From Acidobacteriota bacterium (GTDB lineage Bacteria > Acidobacteriota > Terriglobia > Terriglobales > Acidobacteriaceae): a DNA stretch of 64,000 nt. The stretch lies in the NCBI GenBank assembly GCA_018268755.1, contig JAFDVW010000023.1, forward strand, positions 28,364 to 92,363, read 5' to 3'. The notes beneath the pieces were generated by a model. That model had not been told where the DNA came from. It worked only from the letters and a program-made list of their open reading frames with translations, and did no database searches. The position numbers and the translations under genes are program-made. Positions 23,536 through 31,881 of this stretch are shown piece after piece. The number at the start of each line of letters is the position of its first letter. Positions within the stretch are counted from its first letter, which is position 1.

Positions 23536-24010
23536 GAAGTTTTCGGAAGAATTCGAAAAGCGGTTCGCGGACATGCTGACCCACTATCCGACCAAGCGCT
23601 CGTGCCTGGTGCCCACGCTGCTCTATGCCCAGGACGAAGCCGGATATCTCAGCGATGAGGTCATCGCCGAGCTGGCCGGGCGGCTGGAACTGACCGAGCT
23701 CGACGTGCGCAATGTCATCAGCTATTACTCCATGCTGACCACCAAACCGCGCGGCCAGTACAACGTGCAGGTCTGCACCAACATCGCCTGCATGCTGCGC
23801 GGGGGCGAAGAGCTGCTGGAACACTGCAAGAAAAAATTGGGCATTGGACACAAAGGCACCACCCCGGACGGGCAGTTTTCCCTGGAAGAAGTGGAGTGCA
23901 TCGGCGCTTGCAGCTGGGCCCCGGCGGTGCAGGTCAATTACGACTTCCACGAGAACCTGACGGTCGAGAAGATGGACAAAGTTTTAGCTGGATATCAGGA
24001 AAAGAAGTAA
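23534..24010 (+). CDS. nuoE: NADH-quinone oxidoreductase subunit E
   Basis: A 158-residue thioredoxin-like subunit that holds the [2Fe-2S] cluster N1a. The ligand pattern is CTNIAC (Cx4C) plus CIGAC (Cx3C), all intact. A helical N-terminal part has RSCLVPTLLYAQDEAGYLS. The ATG at 23534 lies in the last bases of the inverted-repeat arm; no Shine-Dalgarno is visible in the 20 nt before it. With NuoF and NuoG it forms the NADH-oxidising module. It is separated from both neighbours by hairpin elements, unlike the other nuo genes. Confidence 0.93.
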   Translation: MKFSEEFEKRFADMLTHYPTKRSCLVPTLLYAQDEAGYLSDEVIAELAGRLELTELDVRNVISYYSMLTTKPRGQYNVQVCTNIACMLRGGEELLEHCKKKLGIGHKGTTPDGQFSLEEVECIGACSWAPAVQVNYDFHENLTVEKMDKVLAGYQEKK

Positions 24011-24015
24011 AGAGG

Positions 24016-24139
24016 ATTTGGTAATTTTGTAATCGGGTAATTTTGTAATTTGAAAAACCGGAACTGCGGTGCGTTCGGCAAATTCCGGGAATAATGATTT
24101 TGAAATTACCAAATTACCCGATTTCCAAATTTTAAAATC
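24016..24139 (+). repeat. Empty inverted-repeat element, nuoE-nuoF junction
   Basis: The left arm (24016-24052) contains TAATCGGGTAATTTTGTAAT. The right arm (24099-24139) contains ATTACCAAATTACCCGAT. The 46-nt centre itself has a CCGGAA/TTCCGG stem (24058-24063 with 24083-24088). The whole 124 nt can fold as one long hairpin. Its right arm ends two bases before the nuoF start codon. It shares the arm core TAATCGGGT with the gene-carrying element. Confidence 0.8.
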
Positions 24140-24141
24140 TC

Positions 24142-25452
24142 ATGGCTGATCTGGTCTCACATTCCGATGAGGTAAAAATCGTCTCCCGGCGTTTTGGGCA
24201 GGGTGCGGCCAACCTGGACCGCTATCTCGAACTGGACGGCTACAAGGCCGTGCAGAAGGCGCTCAGTATGCAGCCGGACGACATCATCAATCTGGTGAAG
24301 AATTCCGGGCTGCGGGGACGCGGCGGCGCCGGATTCAGCACCGGGATGAAGTGGTCTTTCGTGCCCAAGACCGCCCCCAAACCGAAATATGTATTGTGCA
24401 ACGGCGATGAGAGCGAGCCCGGCACCTGCAAAGACCGCCTGATTTTCGAGCATGATCCGCATTCGGTCATCGAGGGCGTGATGATCGCCGCTCTGGCCGT
24501 GGGTTCGCAGGCCGGCTACATCTACATTCGCGGCGAGTACCGCTACCTCTCGAACATCATGCAGAAGGCCATTGCCGACGCCTATGCGCGCGGCTTCATC
24601 GGCAAGAACATTTTCGGCAGCGGACGCGATCTCGAGATCTATTGGCATGGCGGCGCGGGAGCCTATGAAGTGGGCGAGGAGTCGGCGCTCATGGAGTCGC
24701 TCGAAGGCAAGCGCGGCATTCCGCGCATTCGTCCTCCCTTCCCGGCCGTGGTCGGGCTGTGGGGTGGACCGACCGTCATCAATAATGCCGAGACCCTGGC
24801 CAGCGTGCCCCACATTCTGCTGGGCGGCGCCGAATGGTATGCCGGGCTGGGCACGCCGAAAAACGGCGGCACCCGCCTGTTCTGCCTGAGCGGCAATCTG
24901 AACAAGCCCGGCGTCTATGAACTGCCCATGGGCTACAACCTCAAGAAGATGATTGAGGAAGTGGGCGGCGGCATCGCCAACGGGCGCAAGCTGAAAGCGG
25001 TGGTGCCGGGGGGATCGTCCACGCCGGTGTTATTGCCCAACGAAATTGATGTGGCCATGGATTTCGATTCCGTGGCCAAAGCCGGTTCCATGCTGGGTTC
25101 AGGTGGGGTCGTCGTACTCGACGACACCACCTGCATGGTGAAATTCGCGCTGCGCACCATCAAGTTTTACCAGCACGAAAGCTGCGGCTGGTGCATTCCC
25201 TGCCGCGAAGGAACGGACTGGCTGAAGAAGACGCTGACCCGCTTCCATCACGGCGCGGGGCAGAAGAAGGACATTGATAACATCCAGTACCTGGCGGAGA
25301 ACATGCTGGGCCGGACCTTCTGTCCGCTGGGCGATGCCGCGGCCATGCCGACCATCGCTTTCGTGAAGAAGTTTCGCCAGGAGTTCGAAGATCATCTGGA
25401 TGGCAAGCCCTGCCCGTATGAGAAGAACGTGGCAGAACCGGCACTGGCTTAG
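24142..25452 (+). CDS. nuoF: NADH-quinone oxidoreductase subunit F
   Basis: A 436-residue NADH- and FMN-binding subunit. LRGRGGAGFSTGMKWSF is the NADH-binding glycine-rich motif. NGDESEPGTCKDRL and IRGEYRY belong to the FMN site. The [4Fe-4S] N3 ligands ESCGWCIPCREGT plus the later FCPLGDAA cysteine are intact. This is the electron entry point of complex I. The ATG follows the inverted-repeat arm without a visible ribosome-binding site. Length matches the family. Confidence 0.95.
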   Translation: MADLVSHSDEVKIVSRRFGQGAANLDRYLELDGYKAVQKALSMQPDDIINLVKNSGLRGRGGAGFSTGMKWSFVPKTAPKPKYVLCNGDESEPGTCKDRLIFEHDPHSVIEGVMIAALAVGSQAGYIYIRGEYRYLSNIMQKAIADAYARGFIGKNIFGSGRDLEIYWHGGAGAYEVGEESALMESLEGKRGIPRIRPPFPAVVGLWGGPTVINNAETLASVPHILLGGAEWYAGLGTPKNGGTRLFCLSGNLNKPGVYELPMGYNLKKMIEEVGGGIANGRKLKAVVPGGSSTPVLLPNEIDVAMDFDSVAKAGSMLGSGGVVVLDDTTCMVKFALRTIKFYQHESCGWCIPCREGTDWLKKTLTRFHHGAGQKKDIDNIQYLAENMLGRTFCPLGDAAAMPTIAFVKKFRQEFEDHLDGKPCPYEKNVAEPALA

Positions 25453-25454
25453 AG

Positions 25455-25574
25455 AATTTGTAATTTGGTAATCGGGTAATTTTGTAATTTGCCCAGCGAA
25501 CTGCAAAGCCCTTTTCGTTGCATGGGCTTGATGGTTTCAAACTACCAAATTACCCGATTGCAAAATTACAAATC
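25455..25574 (+). repeat. Empty inverted-repeat element, nuoF-nuoG junction
   Basis: The left arm (25455-25491) contains TAATTTGGTAATCGGGTAAT. The right arm (25538-25574) contains CTACCAAATTACCCGATTGC. The centre carries AAGCCC/GGGCTT (25506-25511 with 25524-25529). The 120 nt fold into one long hairpin ending two bases before the nuoG start. It is the third member of the family in this operon. Confidence 0.8.
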
Positions 25575-25576
25575 CC

Positions 25577-27928
25577 ATGGCTGACGTAAACATCACGGTA
25601 GACGGCAAAGCGGTCAAAACCCCGGCAGGGACCCTTCTGATTGAGGCCTGCAAGAGCGTCGGCATTGAAGTGCCGTCTTTCTGCTATTACCCCAATCTTT
25701 CCTTGCAGGGCGCCTGCCGCATGTGTCTGGTGAAAGTGGAGAAGATGCCCAAGCTGCAGACGGCGTGCACCACAGTGGTCGCCGAGGGCATGATCGTCAC
25801 CACCGACAGTGACGAGATCCGCCAGGCGCGCAAGGGCATGGTCGAACTGCTGCTGGGCAACCATCCGCTGGACTGCCCGGTCTGCGATGCCGGCGGCGAG
25901 TGCGAGCTGCAGGACATGACGTTCTCCTACGGCGCCGCCGAATCAAAGTACATTGAGCCCAAGAACCACCGCGAAGAGCAGCAGTGGTCACCGGTCGTAT
26001 TCTTCGACCGCCCGCGTTGTATTCTCTGCTACCGTTGCGTGCGTGTCTGCAACGAAGGCATGGATGTCGCCGCCTTGGGCGTGCAGAACCGCGGAGTCAG
26101 CTCCATCATTGCGCCCAACAACGAAGACCACCTCGAGTGCGAAGAGTGCGGCATGTGCATCGACATCTGCCCGGTCGGCGCGCTGACTTCAGGCTCTTAC
26201 CGCTACAAGACGCGCCCCTGGGAGATGAACCACGTAGGCACCGTCTGCACCCACTGCGGCGACGGGTGCAAGACCACGCTGGGCGTGCGGCGCGCCGATA
26301 CCGGGATGGAAATTGTACGCGGCGACAACCGCGACAAGAGCGGCATCAACAACGACTTCCTGTGCATCAAGGGGCGCTACGCTTTTGATTTCGCCAACCA
26401 CCAGGATCGCCTGACGCAGCCGCTTATCCGCAAGAATGGCCAGCTCACGCCCGCCACATGGGAAGAGGCTTTTGAACTGATCGGCAAGAAATTCAGCGCC
26501 ATCCGCGAGAAAGACGGCGGACAGGCCATCGGCGTCATTGGCTCCAACCACACCACGAATGAAGAGAACTACCTGCTGCAGAAATTCGCGCGCGTGGTGC
26601 TGGGCAGCAACAATATCGACCATCACCGCACGGCGGACTTCCCTGCTTTCGCCGCCGCGCTGCGCGGCAGGGCCAATGCGACCGCGTCGATGCGCGATGT
26701 CTACAACGCGCCGGCAGTACTGTTGATTGGCAACGATCCCACGGAAAAACACCCACTTCTGGCCTGGCAGATCCGCAGCAACGTTCGCCTGCATCGCTCC
26801 CGCCTCTATGTGGTGAATTCCCAGCCCATCAAGCTGCGCCGCCAGGCGGCCGGTTTCCAGCTGATTCCGGCCGGCGCGGAAGGCGCTTTCGCGGCGTTCC
26901 TGGCCGGCGAAGACGCCGCTCTGGCCAGCCTCGGCGGCAGCAAAGACGGCTGGACCGCTCTGCGCGACAAGCTGAAGACGGAAGAGAACCTGGTCATCGT
27001 TTTCGGCTCGGAGCTGCGCGAAGGCGACATTACGGCCCTGGTGAAATTCGGCTCCGCCGTGCCGGGGGCCAAGTTCCTTGCCCTGGCCGATTACGCCAAC
27101 TCACGCGGCGCGGCCGATATGGGCCTTTACCCTGATCTTCTGCCCGGCTACCTGCCGGTGGCGGAAGCCGGCAAGTTCCACCAGGAGTGGGGCGGCATTC
27201 CTTCCGCGCCCGGTCTCTCACTGCCCGAGATGGCGGAGAGCGCCAAGGCCGGAAAACTCAAAGCGCTTTATGTGGTGGGCGCCAATCCTATCGCGCGTTT
27301 TGGCATCGATCCTTTCGTGTTCTCGAAGAGTTTCGTGGTGGTGCAGGACATGTTCCTGACCGAGACCGCGGTGATTGCCGACGTTGTTTTGCCGGCGGCC
27401 AATGCCTACGAGAAATCGGGCAGCGTCACCAATACCAGCGGCGATCTGCAGCTGGTGAAGAAGGCGGGAGAAGTCACCGGGACCAAGGGCGATTTTGAAA
27501 TGATCGTGCGCATCGCCGACGCCATGGGCTTCGACGTGCGCCAGCTGGTGCCCTTCGGCCGCGGCACCCGCGCGGACATGGGCCAGACCCGTGGCGCGCA
27601 GTCGGGTGAAGCCGACCGGCATGCGGTATGGCTTGAAGCCAATGGCTTGGAACTGAAGATGAGCCCCTTTGATCCCATGGCGATCCTGGATGAGATCCAG
27701 CGCCTGGTGCCGGGCTACAACATTTCCCGTCTGGCCCTGCTGTCCGGCAACGACCAGCAGACGAATTTTGCGGCCAGCGGGCCGGCAGTGGCGCAGAAGC
27801 CCGAGCTGATCGTACCGGCCGCGGACGGGCTGTTCCGTTCCGGCACCCTCGGGCGTTATTCCCATACGTTGCACTCCGTGATGGAAAACAAGGACCGGCA
27901 GCCTTCCGAAGAGGTTGCGGCGGACTGA
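25577..27928 (+). CDS. nuoG: NADH-quinone oxidoreductase subunit G
   Basis: A 783-residue iron-sulfur subunit. An N-terminal [2Fe-2S] ferredoxin domain (CYYPNLSLQGACRMCLVKVE, later TACTT) is followed by the His/Cys cluster motif HPLDCPVCDAGGECELQD. Two [4Fe-4S] motifs follow (CILCYRCVRVCNEG and CEECGMCIDICPVGAL). The molybdopterin-oxidoreductase-like domain begins with CTHCGDGC and a later FLCIKGRY cysteine, so the optional N7 cluster site is also present. The molybdopterin domain is a structural relic in complex I. The start directly follows an inverted-repeat arm and again lacks a clear ribosome site. Confidence 0.94.
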   Translation: MADVNITVDGKAVKTPAGTLLIEACKSVGIEVPSFCYYPNLSLQGACRMCLVKVEKMPKLQTACTTVVAEGMIVTTDSDEIRQARKGMVELLLGNHPLDCPVCDAGGECELQDMTFSYGAAESKYIEPKNHREEQQWSPVVFFDRPRCILCYRCVRVCNEGMDVAALGVQNRGVSSIIAPNNEDHLECEECGMCIDICPVGALTSGSYRYKTRPWEMNHVGTVCTHCGDGCKTTLGVRRADTGMEIVRGDNRDKSGINNDFLCIKGRYAFDFANHQDRLTQPLIRKNGQLTPATWEEAFELIGKKFSAIREKDGGQAIGVIGSNHTTNEENYLLQKFARVVLGSNNIDHHRTADFPAFAAALRGRANATASMRDVYNAPAVLLIGNDPTEKHPLLAWQIRSNVRLHRSRLYVVNSQPIKLRRQAAGFQLIPAGAEGAFAAFLAGEDAALASLGGSKDGWTALRDKLKTEENLVIVFGSELREGDITALVKFGSAVPGAKFLALADYANSRGAADMGLYPDLLPGYLPVAEAGKFHQEWGGIPSAPGLSLPEMAESAKAGKLKALYVVGANPIARFGIDPFVFSKSFVVVQDMFLTETAVIADVVLPAANAYEKSGSVTNTSGDLQLVKKAGEVTGTKGDFEMIVRIADAMGFDVRQLVPFGRGTRADMGQTRGAQSGEADRHAVWLEANGLELKMSPFDPMAILDEIQRLVPGYNISRLALLSGNDQQTNFAASGPAVAQKPELIVPAADGLFRSGTLGRYSHTLHSVMENKDRQPSEEVAAD

Positions 27929-27950
27929 TCTGGAAAGAGTTCAGACGACA

Positions 27951-28991
27951 TTGAGCATCACTACCTTCATCATCGTTTCGCTGATTAAGACGGCCCTGGC
28001 GCTGTTCGTGCTGCTGACCGCGGTGGCTTACAGCGTGTGGCTGGAGCGCAAAGTGGTGGGCCGCATGCAAAACCGCTGGGGTCCCACGCGCGTCGGCCCT
28101 TTCGGCCTGCTGCAGCCCGCGGCGGACGGCGTCAAGTTTCTGCTGAAGGAAGACCTGACCCCGCCGCACGTCTATAAGCCGCTCTACATCGCCGCGCCTA
28201 TCATTGCGGTGGTGTTTGCGCTGACCTCGATTGCCGTCATTCCCATCGGGAACCCGGTCACCATCTTTGGCCTGACCATTCCCTTGCAGATCGCCCCCGA
28301 TCTGAACATTGCCCTGCTCATCATTCTGGGCGTGACTTCGCTGGGGGTGTATGGCGTCGCGCTGTCCGGCTGGTCGTCGAACAGCAAGTACTCCCTGCTG
28401 GGTGGATTGCGCGCCAGCGCGCAAATGATCAGCTACGAAATCGCCCTGGGCCTCTCGCTGGTCGGGGTGCTGATCATGTCTGGCAGCTTCAGCCTGAACG
28501 ATATTGTGGCCGCGCAGACCGGCGTTTTCTGGGGATTCATTCCCAAGTGGAACATCTTCCACGGGCAGTTTGTGGCCTTCTTCATTTATCTGATGGCGGC
28601 CTACGCCGAGACCAACCGCATTCCCTTTGACTTACCGGAAGCGGAAACCGAGCTGGTCGCCGGCTACCACACCGAATACAGCGCCATGAAGTTCGCCATG
28701 TTCTTCATGGCGGAATACGCCAACATGGTGACGGTGGGCTGCCTGGCGACTCTGCTGTTCCTGGGCGGATGGAGCGGTCCGGTGTTTGGGCCTCCCCTGC
28801 TGCAGGCGCTCTTGCCCGTGTTCTGGTTCGTGGCCAAGGTGTTCGTCTTCATGTTCATTTACATCTGGGTGCGCGGGACTTTGCCGCGCTTCCGTTATGA
28901 CCAGCTGATGGCATTCGGCTGGAAGTTCCTGCTGCCGCTCTCCATCGCAAACGTGGTGGTGACGGCATTGATCGTGGTCTTGCAACAGTAA
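27951..28991 (+). CDS. nuoH: NADH-quinone oxidoreductase subunit H
   Basis: A 346-residue membrane subunit linking the quinone cavity to the proton channels, with about eight helices. Signatures are VWLERKVVGRMQNRWGPTRV, QPAADGVKFLLKED and the acidic loop ETNRIPFDLPEAETELVAG. The best start is a TTG at 27951 with AAAGAG about 11 nt upstream. An earlier TTG would lie inside nuoG. It follows nuoG by 22 bp. The ferredoxin-like nuoI gene normally found after nuoH is absent; the next gene, 54 bp on, is nuoJ. Confidence 0.92.
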   Translation: MSITTFIIVSLIKTALALFVLLTAVAYSVWLERKVVGRMQNRWGPTRVGPFGLLQPAADGVKFLLKEDLTPPHVYKPLYIAAPIIAVVFALTSIAVIPIGNPVTIFGLTIPLQIAPDLNIALLIILGVTSLGVYGVALSGWSSNSKYSLLGGLRASAQMISYEIALGLSLVGVLIMSGSFSLNDIVAAQTGVFWGFIPKWNIFHGQFVAFFIYLMAAYAETNRIPFDLPEAETELVAGYHTEYSAMKFAMFFMAEYANMVTVGCLATLLFLGGWSGPVFGPPLLQALLPVFWFVAKVFVFMFIYIWVRGTLPRFRYDQLMAFGWKFLLPLSIANVVVTALIVVLQQ

Positions 28992-29045
28992 GGGAAGAAC
29001 CAATCCGGAGAGCGTCTTTGAACGCGCTCCGCTTTTAGACAAAGC

Positions 29046-29567
29046 ATGCTTCATTTGACTTTATTCCTGGTGTTCGGCCTGGTGTGCGTGGCGGGGGCGG
29101 TCAACCTGCTGGCGCAACGCCATCCCATCAACAGTGCCCTGTCGCTGGTGGTGGTCATGGGCGCACTGGCCGGCGAGTATCTCCTGCTGGGCGCGGAGTT
29201 CCTGGGCGCAGTCCAGGTCATCGTCTACGCCGGCGCCATCATGGTGCTGTTCGTCTTCGTCATCATGCTGCTGAATGCCGGGGAAGAAGCCCGCTTCGGC
29301 GGCAGCCGCGTGGCCATTCTGCTGGGCGTGCCCGGCCTGCTGACCGGCGGCCTGATGATCACCTGGGTCCTGCTCAAGTATTCGGGCACCGGGGCGGTGC
29401 CACTGGGCGCGCTGCCCGGCCCTCCCAAAGAAATCGCCCGCCTGCTGTTCCATGAATTCCTGCTGCCCTTTGAGGTCACCTCGGTGCTGGTGCTGATCGC
29501 CATCATGGGATCGGTGGTGCTGGCCGCGAAGCCCGACCAGATACAGCAGTCGAAGGAGGAACGCTGA
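29046..29567 (+). CDS. nuoJ: NADH-quinone oxidoreductase subunit J
   Basis: A 173-residue membrane subunit with five predicted helices. The conserved third-helix stretch AVQVIVYAGAIMVLFVFVIM contains the pi-bulge region important for proton coupling. The typical NuoJ N-terminus has NPINSALSL-like text (HPINSALSLVVVMG). Its stop codon overlaps the nuoK start by one base (TGATG), so translation is coupled. Confidence 0.92.
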   Translation: MLHLTLFLVFGLVCVAGAVNLLAQRHPINSALSLVVVMGALAGEYLLLGAEFLGAVQVIVYAGAIMVLFVFVIMLLNAGEEARFGGSRVAILLGVPGLLTGGLMITWVLLKYSGTGAVPLGALPGPPKEIARLLFHEFLLPFEVTSVLVLIAIMGSVVLAAKPDQIQQSKEER

Positions 29568-29869
29568 TGGTACCGCTGTCGTTTTACCTGGTGCTGAGCG
29601 GCATCCTGTTCGCCTGCGGCGTGGCCGGGTTCCTGATCAAGCGCAACCTGATCACCATCTTTATGTCAATTGAGCTGATGCTCAACGGAGTGAACCTCTC
29701 GTTCGTGGCTTTCGCCGCCCACTGGCAAGCCTTGAGCGGACAGATTTTCGTGTTCTTCGTGATGGTCGTGGCGGCGGCCGAGGCGGCCGTGGGCCTGGCC
29801 ATCATCATCGCCGTGTTCCGCAACCGCGAAACTTTGAACGTAGACCAGATCAACCTGCTGAAACTATGA
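29567..29869 (+). CDS. nuoK: NADH-quinone oxidoreductase subunit K
   Basis: A 100-residue, three-helix membrane subunit. SIELMLNGVNLSFVAFA and VMVVAAAEAAVGLAIIIA carry the two conserved membrane glutamates needed for proton transfer. It overlaps nuoJ by one base and nuoL by four, which marks tight co-translation of the antiporter-like part of the operon. Full length for the family. Confidence 0.94.
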   Translation: MVPLSFYLVLSGILFACGVAGFLIKRNLITIFMSIELMLNGVNLSFVAFAAHWQALSGQIFVFFVMVVAAAEAAVGLAIIIAVFRNRETLNVDQINLLKL

Positions 29870-31881
29870 CGCAGAACCTCCATCTCTGGATGATTCCGCT
29901 GCTTCCCCTGGTGGGAGCGGCGATCAATGGCTTTTTCGGGAAGAAATACTCGAAGAGCGCCGTCGTGGCCGTCGCGCTGAGTTTTTGCGGCGCGGCCTTT
30001 GCCCTGGCCCTGTATGTTCTTTCCCAATTCTCTTCCCTTACCCTGCCGCACAGCGAAGTGCTGGCGCCGTGGATCCGCATCGCCGGATTTCAGGTCGACT
30101 TCGCCTTCTATCTCGACCAGCTCTCCCTGATCATGCTGCTGGTGGTCACCGGCGTAGGATTTCTCATCCACATCTACTCCGCCGGCTATATGTGGGAGGA
30201 TCCTGGGTTTTACCGCTTCTTCAGCTACCTGAACCTGTTCATGTTCTTCATGCTCACGCTGGTGCTGGCCAGCAACTACCTGCTGATGTTCATCGGCTGG
30301 GAGGGCGTGGGCCTGGCTTCGTATCTGTTGATCGGGTTCTTCTTCACCAAGGATTCGGCCGCTTCTGCCGGTAAGAAAGCTTTCATCGTCAACCGCATCG
30401 GTGATTTCGGCTTCCTGATCGCGCTATTTCTGCTCATCCAGCACTTCGGTTCGCTGGACTTCAGCAAGGTATTTTCCGCCGTGGATCCGCTGCCGGTGGA
30501 AATCGCCGGTCCCGGATTGCTCACCGCCATTGGACTCTTGCTGATGGTGGGAGCGTGCGGCAAGTCGGCGCAGATACCGCTCTACGTCTGGCTGCCGGAC
30601 GCCATGGAAGGCCCGACGCCGGTCTCCGCCCTCATCCACGCCGCCACCATGGTCACGGCCGGTGTGTACATGGTCTCGCGCTCGCATGTGATCTTTCAGC
30701 ATGCTCCGACTGCGCTGCTGGTGGTGACCATCATCGGGACCCTGACCGCGCTCTTCGCCGCCACCATCGGCATCACGCAGACCGACATCAAGAAGGTGCT
30801 GGCTTATTCCACGGTCTCGCAGCTGGGCTACATGTTCATCGCCTGCGGCGTGGGTGCGTTCTCGATGGGCGTCTTCCACCTGATGACGCATGCCTTTTTC
30901 AAAGGCCTGCTCTTCCTCGCGGCCGGGTCGGTGATTCACGCCGTGGGCGGGGAGCAGGACATGCGCAAGATGGGTGGCCTGCGCACCAAGATTCCCTGGA
31001 CCTTCTGGACCATGTCCGCCGGCACCTTTGCCATCGCTGGATTCTGGCCGCTGGCCGGCTTCTTCAGCAAGGACGCCATCCTGTTCAAGGCCCTGACCAG
31101 CCCCTACGGAAGCTGGGTATTCTGGGCTATTGGCCTGTTTACCGCCTTCCTGACCTCGTTCTACATGTTCCGGCAGTGGTTCATGACCTTCTTCGGCGAG
31201 TACCGCGGCGAAGAGTCCCACGGACATGATGCGGCCCATGGGCATGCGGCGCATGGACACGACAGCCATGGACATGGCGGAGTGCATGAAAGTCCGGCGG
31301 TGATGCTGGTTCCGTTGGTCATTCTCGCGGTGCTCTCGGTGGTTGGCGGCTGGGTGGGCAGCGAACGCTTTGAACACTTCCTTGCCCCCGTATTTGAATC
31401 GCACGCCACCCTTGAAGGGCACGCAGTTACGGGCGAAACCGTCGCCCTGGAACATAGCGGACACGCCTCGGGCCATGCGGAAGAACCGTCCGAGACCTTC
31501 CTGGCGGGAGTTTCCCTGGCGGTCGCCGCTTTGGGATTCCTGCTGGCCTGGCTGCTCTACTACCGGCGTCCCCAGTTGCCGCAGCAGATCGCCGCGTCCC
31601 TGGGCGGCTTTTACAGGGCGGTCTTGAACAAATATTACGTGGATGAAATCTACGCGGTGCTGTTGGTCACGCCGCTGATCGAAGGCTCCAAAGGCATTCT
31701 GTGGCGAGGCATTGATCAGACGGTCATCGACGGCGCACTGAACGGAAGCGCCACCGGGGCCAAGAGCGTGTCCGATTCCATTCGCCACATGCAGTCGGGG
31801 AACCTGCGTTCCTACGCCGGCTGGATAGCCATAGGCGCGGCCTTAGTGATCGCATACATGATCTGGATAGGGGTACGATGA
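29866..31881 (+). CDS. nuoL: NADH-quinone oxidoreductase subunit L with His-rich loop
   Basis: A 671-residue antiporter-like subunit with 14-16 helices and the long C-terminal lateral helix. Signatures are LMFIGWEGVGLASYLLIGFF, WLPDAMEGPTPVSALIHAAT and VLAYSTVSQLGYMF. Residues about 448-472 form a histidine-rich, metal-binding-looking loop (HGHDAAHGHAAHGHDSHGHG), with a further His-containing loop around 530-545. Such insertions between conserved helices are seen in some NuoL proteins; a role in metal binding is only a guess. Overlaps nuoK and nuoM by four bases each. Confidence 0.94.
   Translation: MTQNLHLWMIPLLPLVGAAINGFFGKKYSKSAVVAVALSFCGAAFALALYVLSQFSSLTLPHSEVLAPWIRIAGFQVDFAFYLDQLSLIMLLVVTGVGFLIHIYSAGYMWEDPGFYRFFSYLNLFMFFMLTLVLASNYLLMFIGWEGVGLASYLLIGFFFTKDSAASAGKKAFIVNRIGDFGFLIALFLLIQHFGSLDFSKVFSAVDPLPVEIAGPGLLTAIGLLLMVGACGKSAQIPLYVWLPDAMEGPTPVSALIHAATMVTAGVYMVSRSHVIFQHAPTALLVVTIIGTLTALFAATIGITQTDIKKVLAYSTVSQLGYMFIACGVGAFSMGVFHLMTHAFFKGLLFLAAGSVIHAVGGEQDMRKMGGLRTKIPWTFWTMSAGTFAIAGFWPLAGFFSKDAILFKALTSPYGSWVFWAIGLFTAFLTSFYMFRQWFMTFFGEYRGEESHGHDAAHGHAAHGHDSHGHGGVHESPAVMLVPLVILAVLSVVGGWVGSERFEHFLAPVFESHATLEGHAVTGETVALEHSGHASGHAEEPSETFLAGVSLAVAALGFLLAWLLYYRRPQLPQQIAASLGGFYRAVLNKYYVDEIYAVLLVTPLIEGSKGILWRGIDQTVIDGALNGSATGAKSVSDSIRHMQSGNLRSYAGWIAIGAALVIAYMIWIGVR

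Noticed and set aside
23074..25574. CRISPR-like direct repeats in the nuo operon
   Set aside because: The repeats are arms of hairpins at gene junctions, not regularly spaced repeats with unique spacers; no cas genes.
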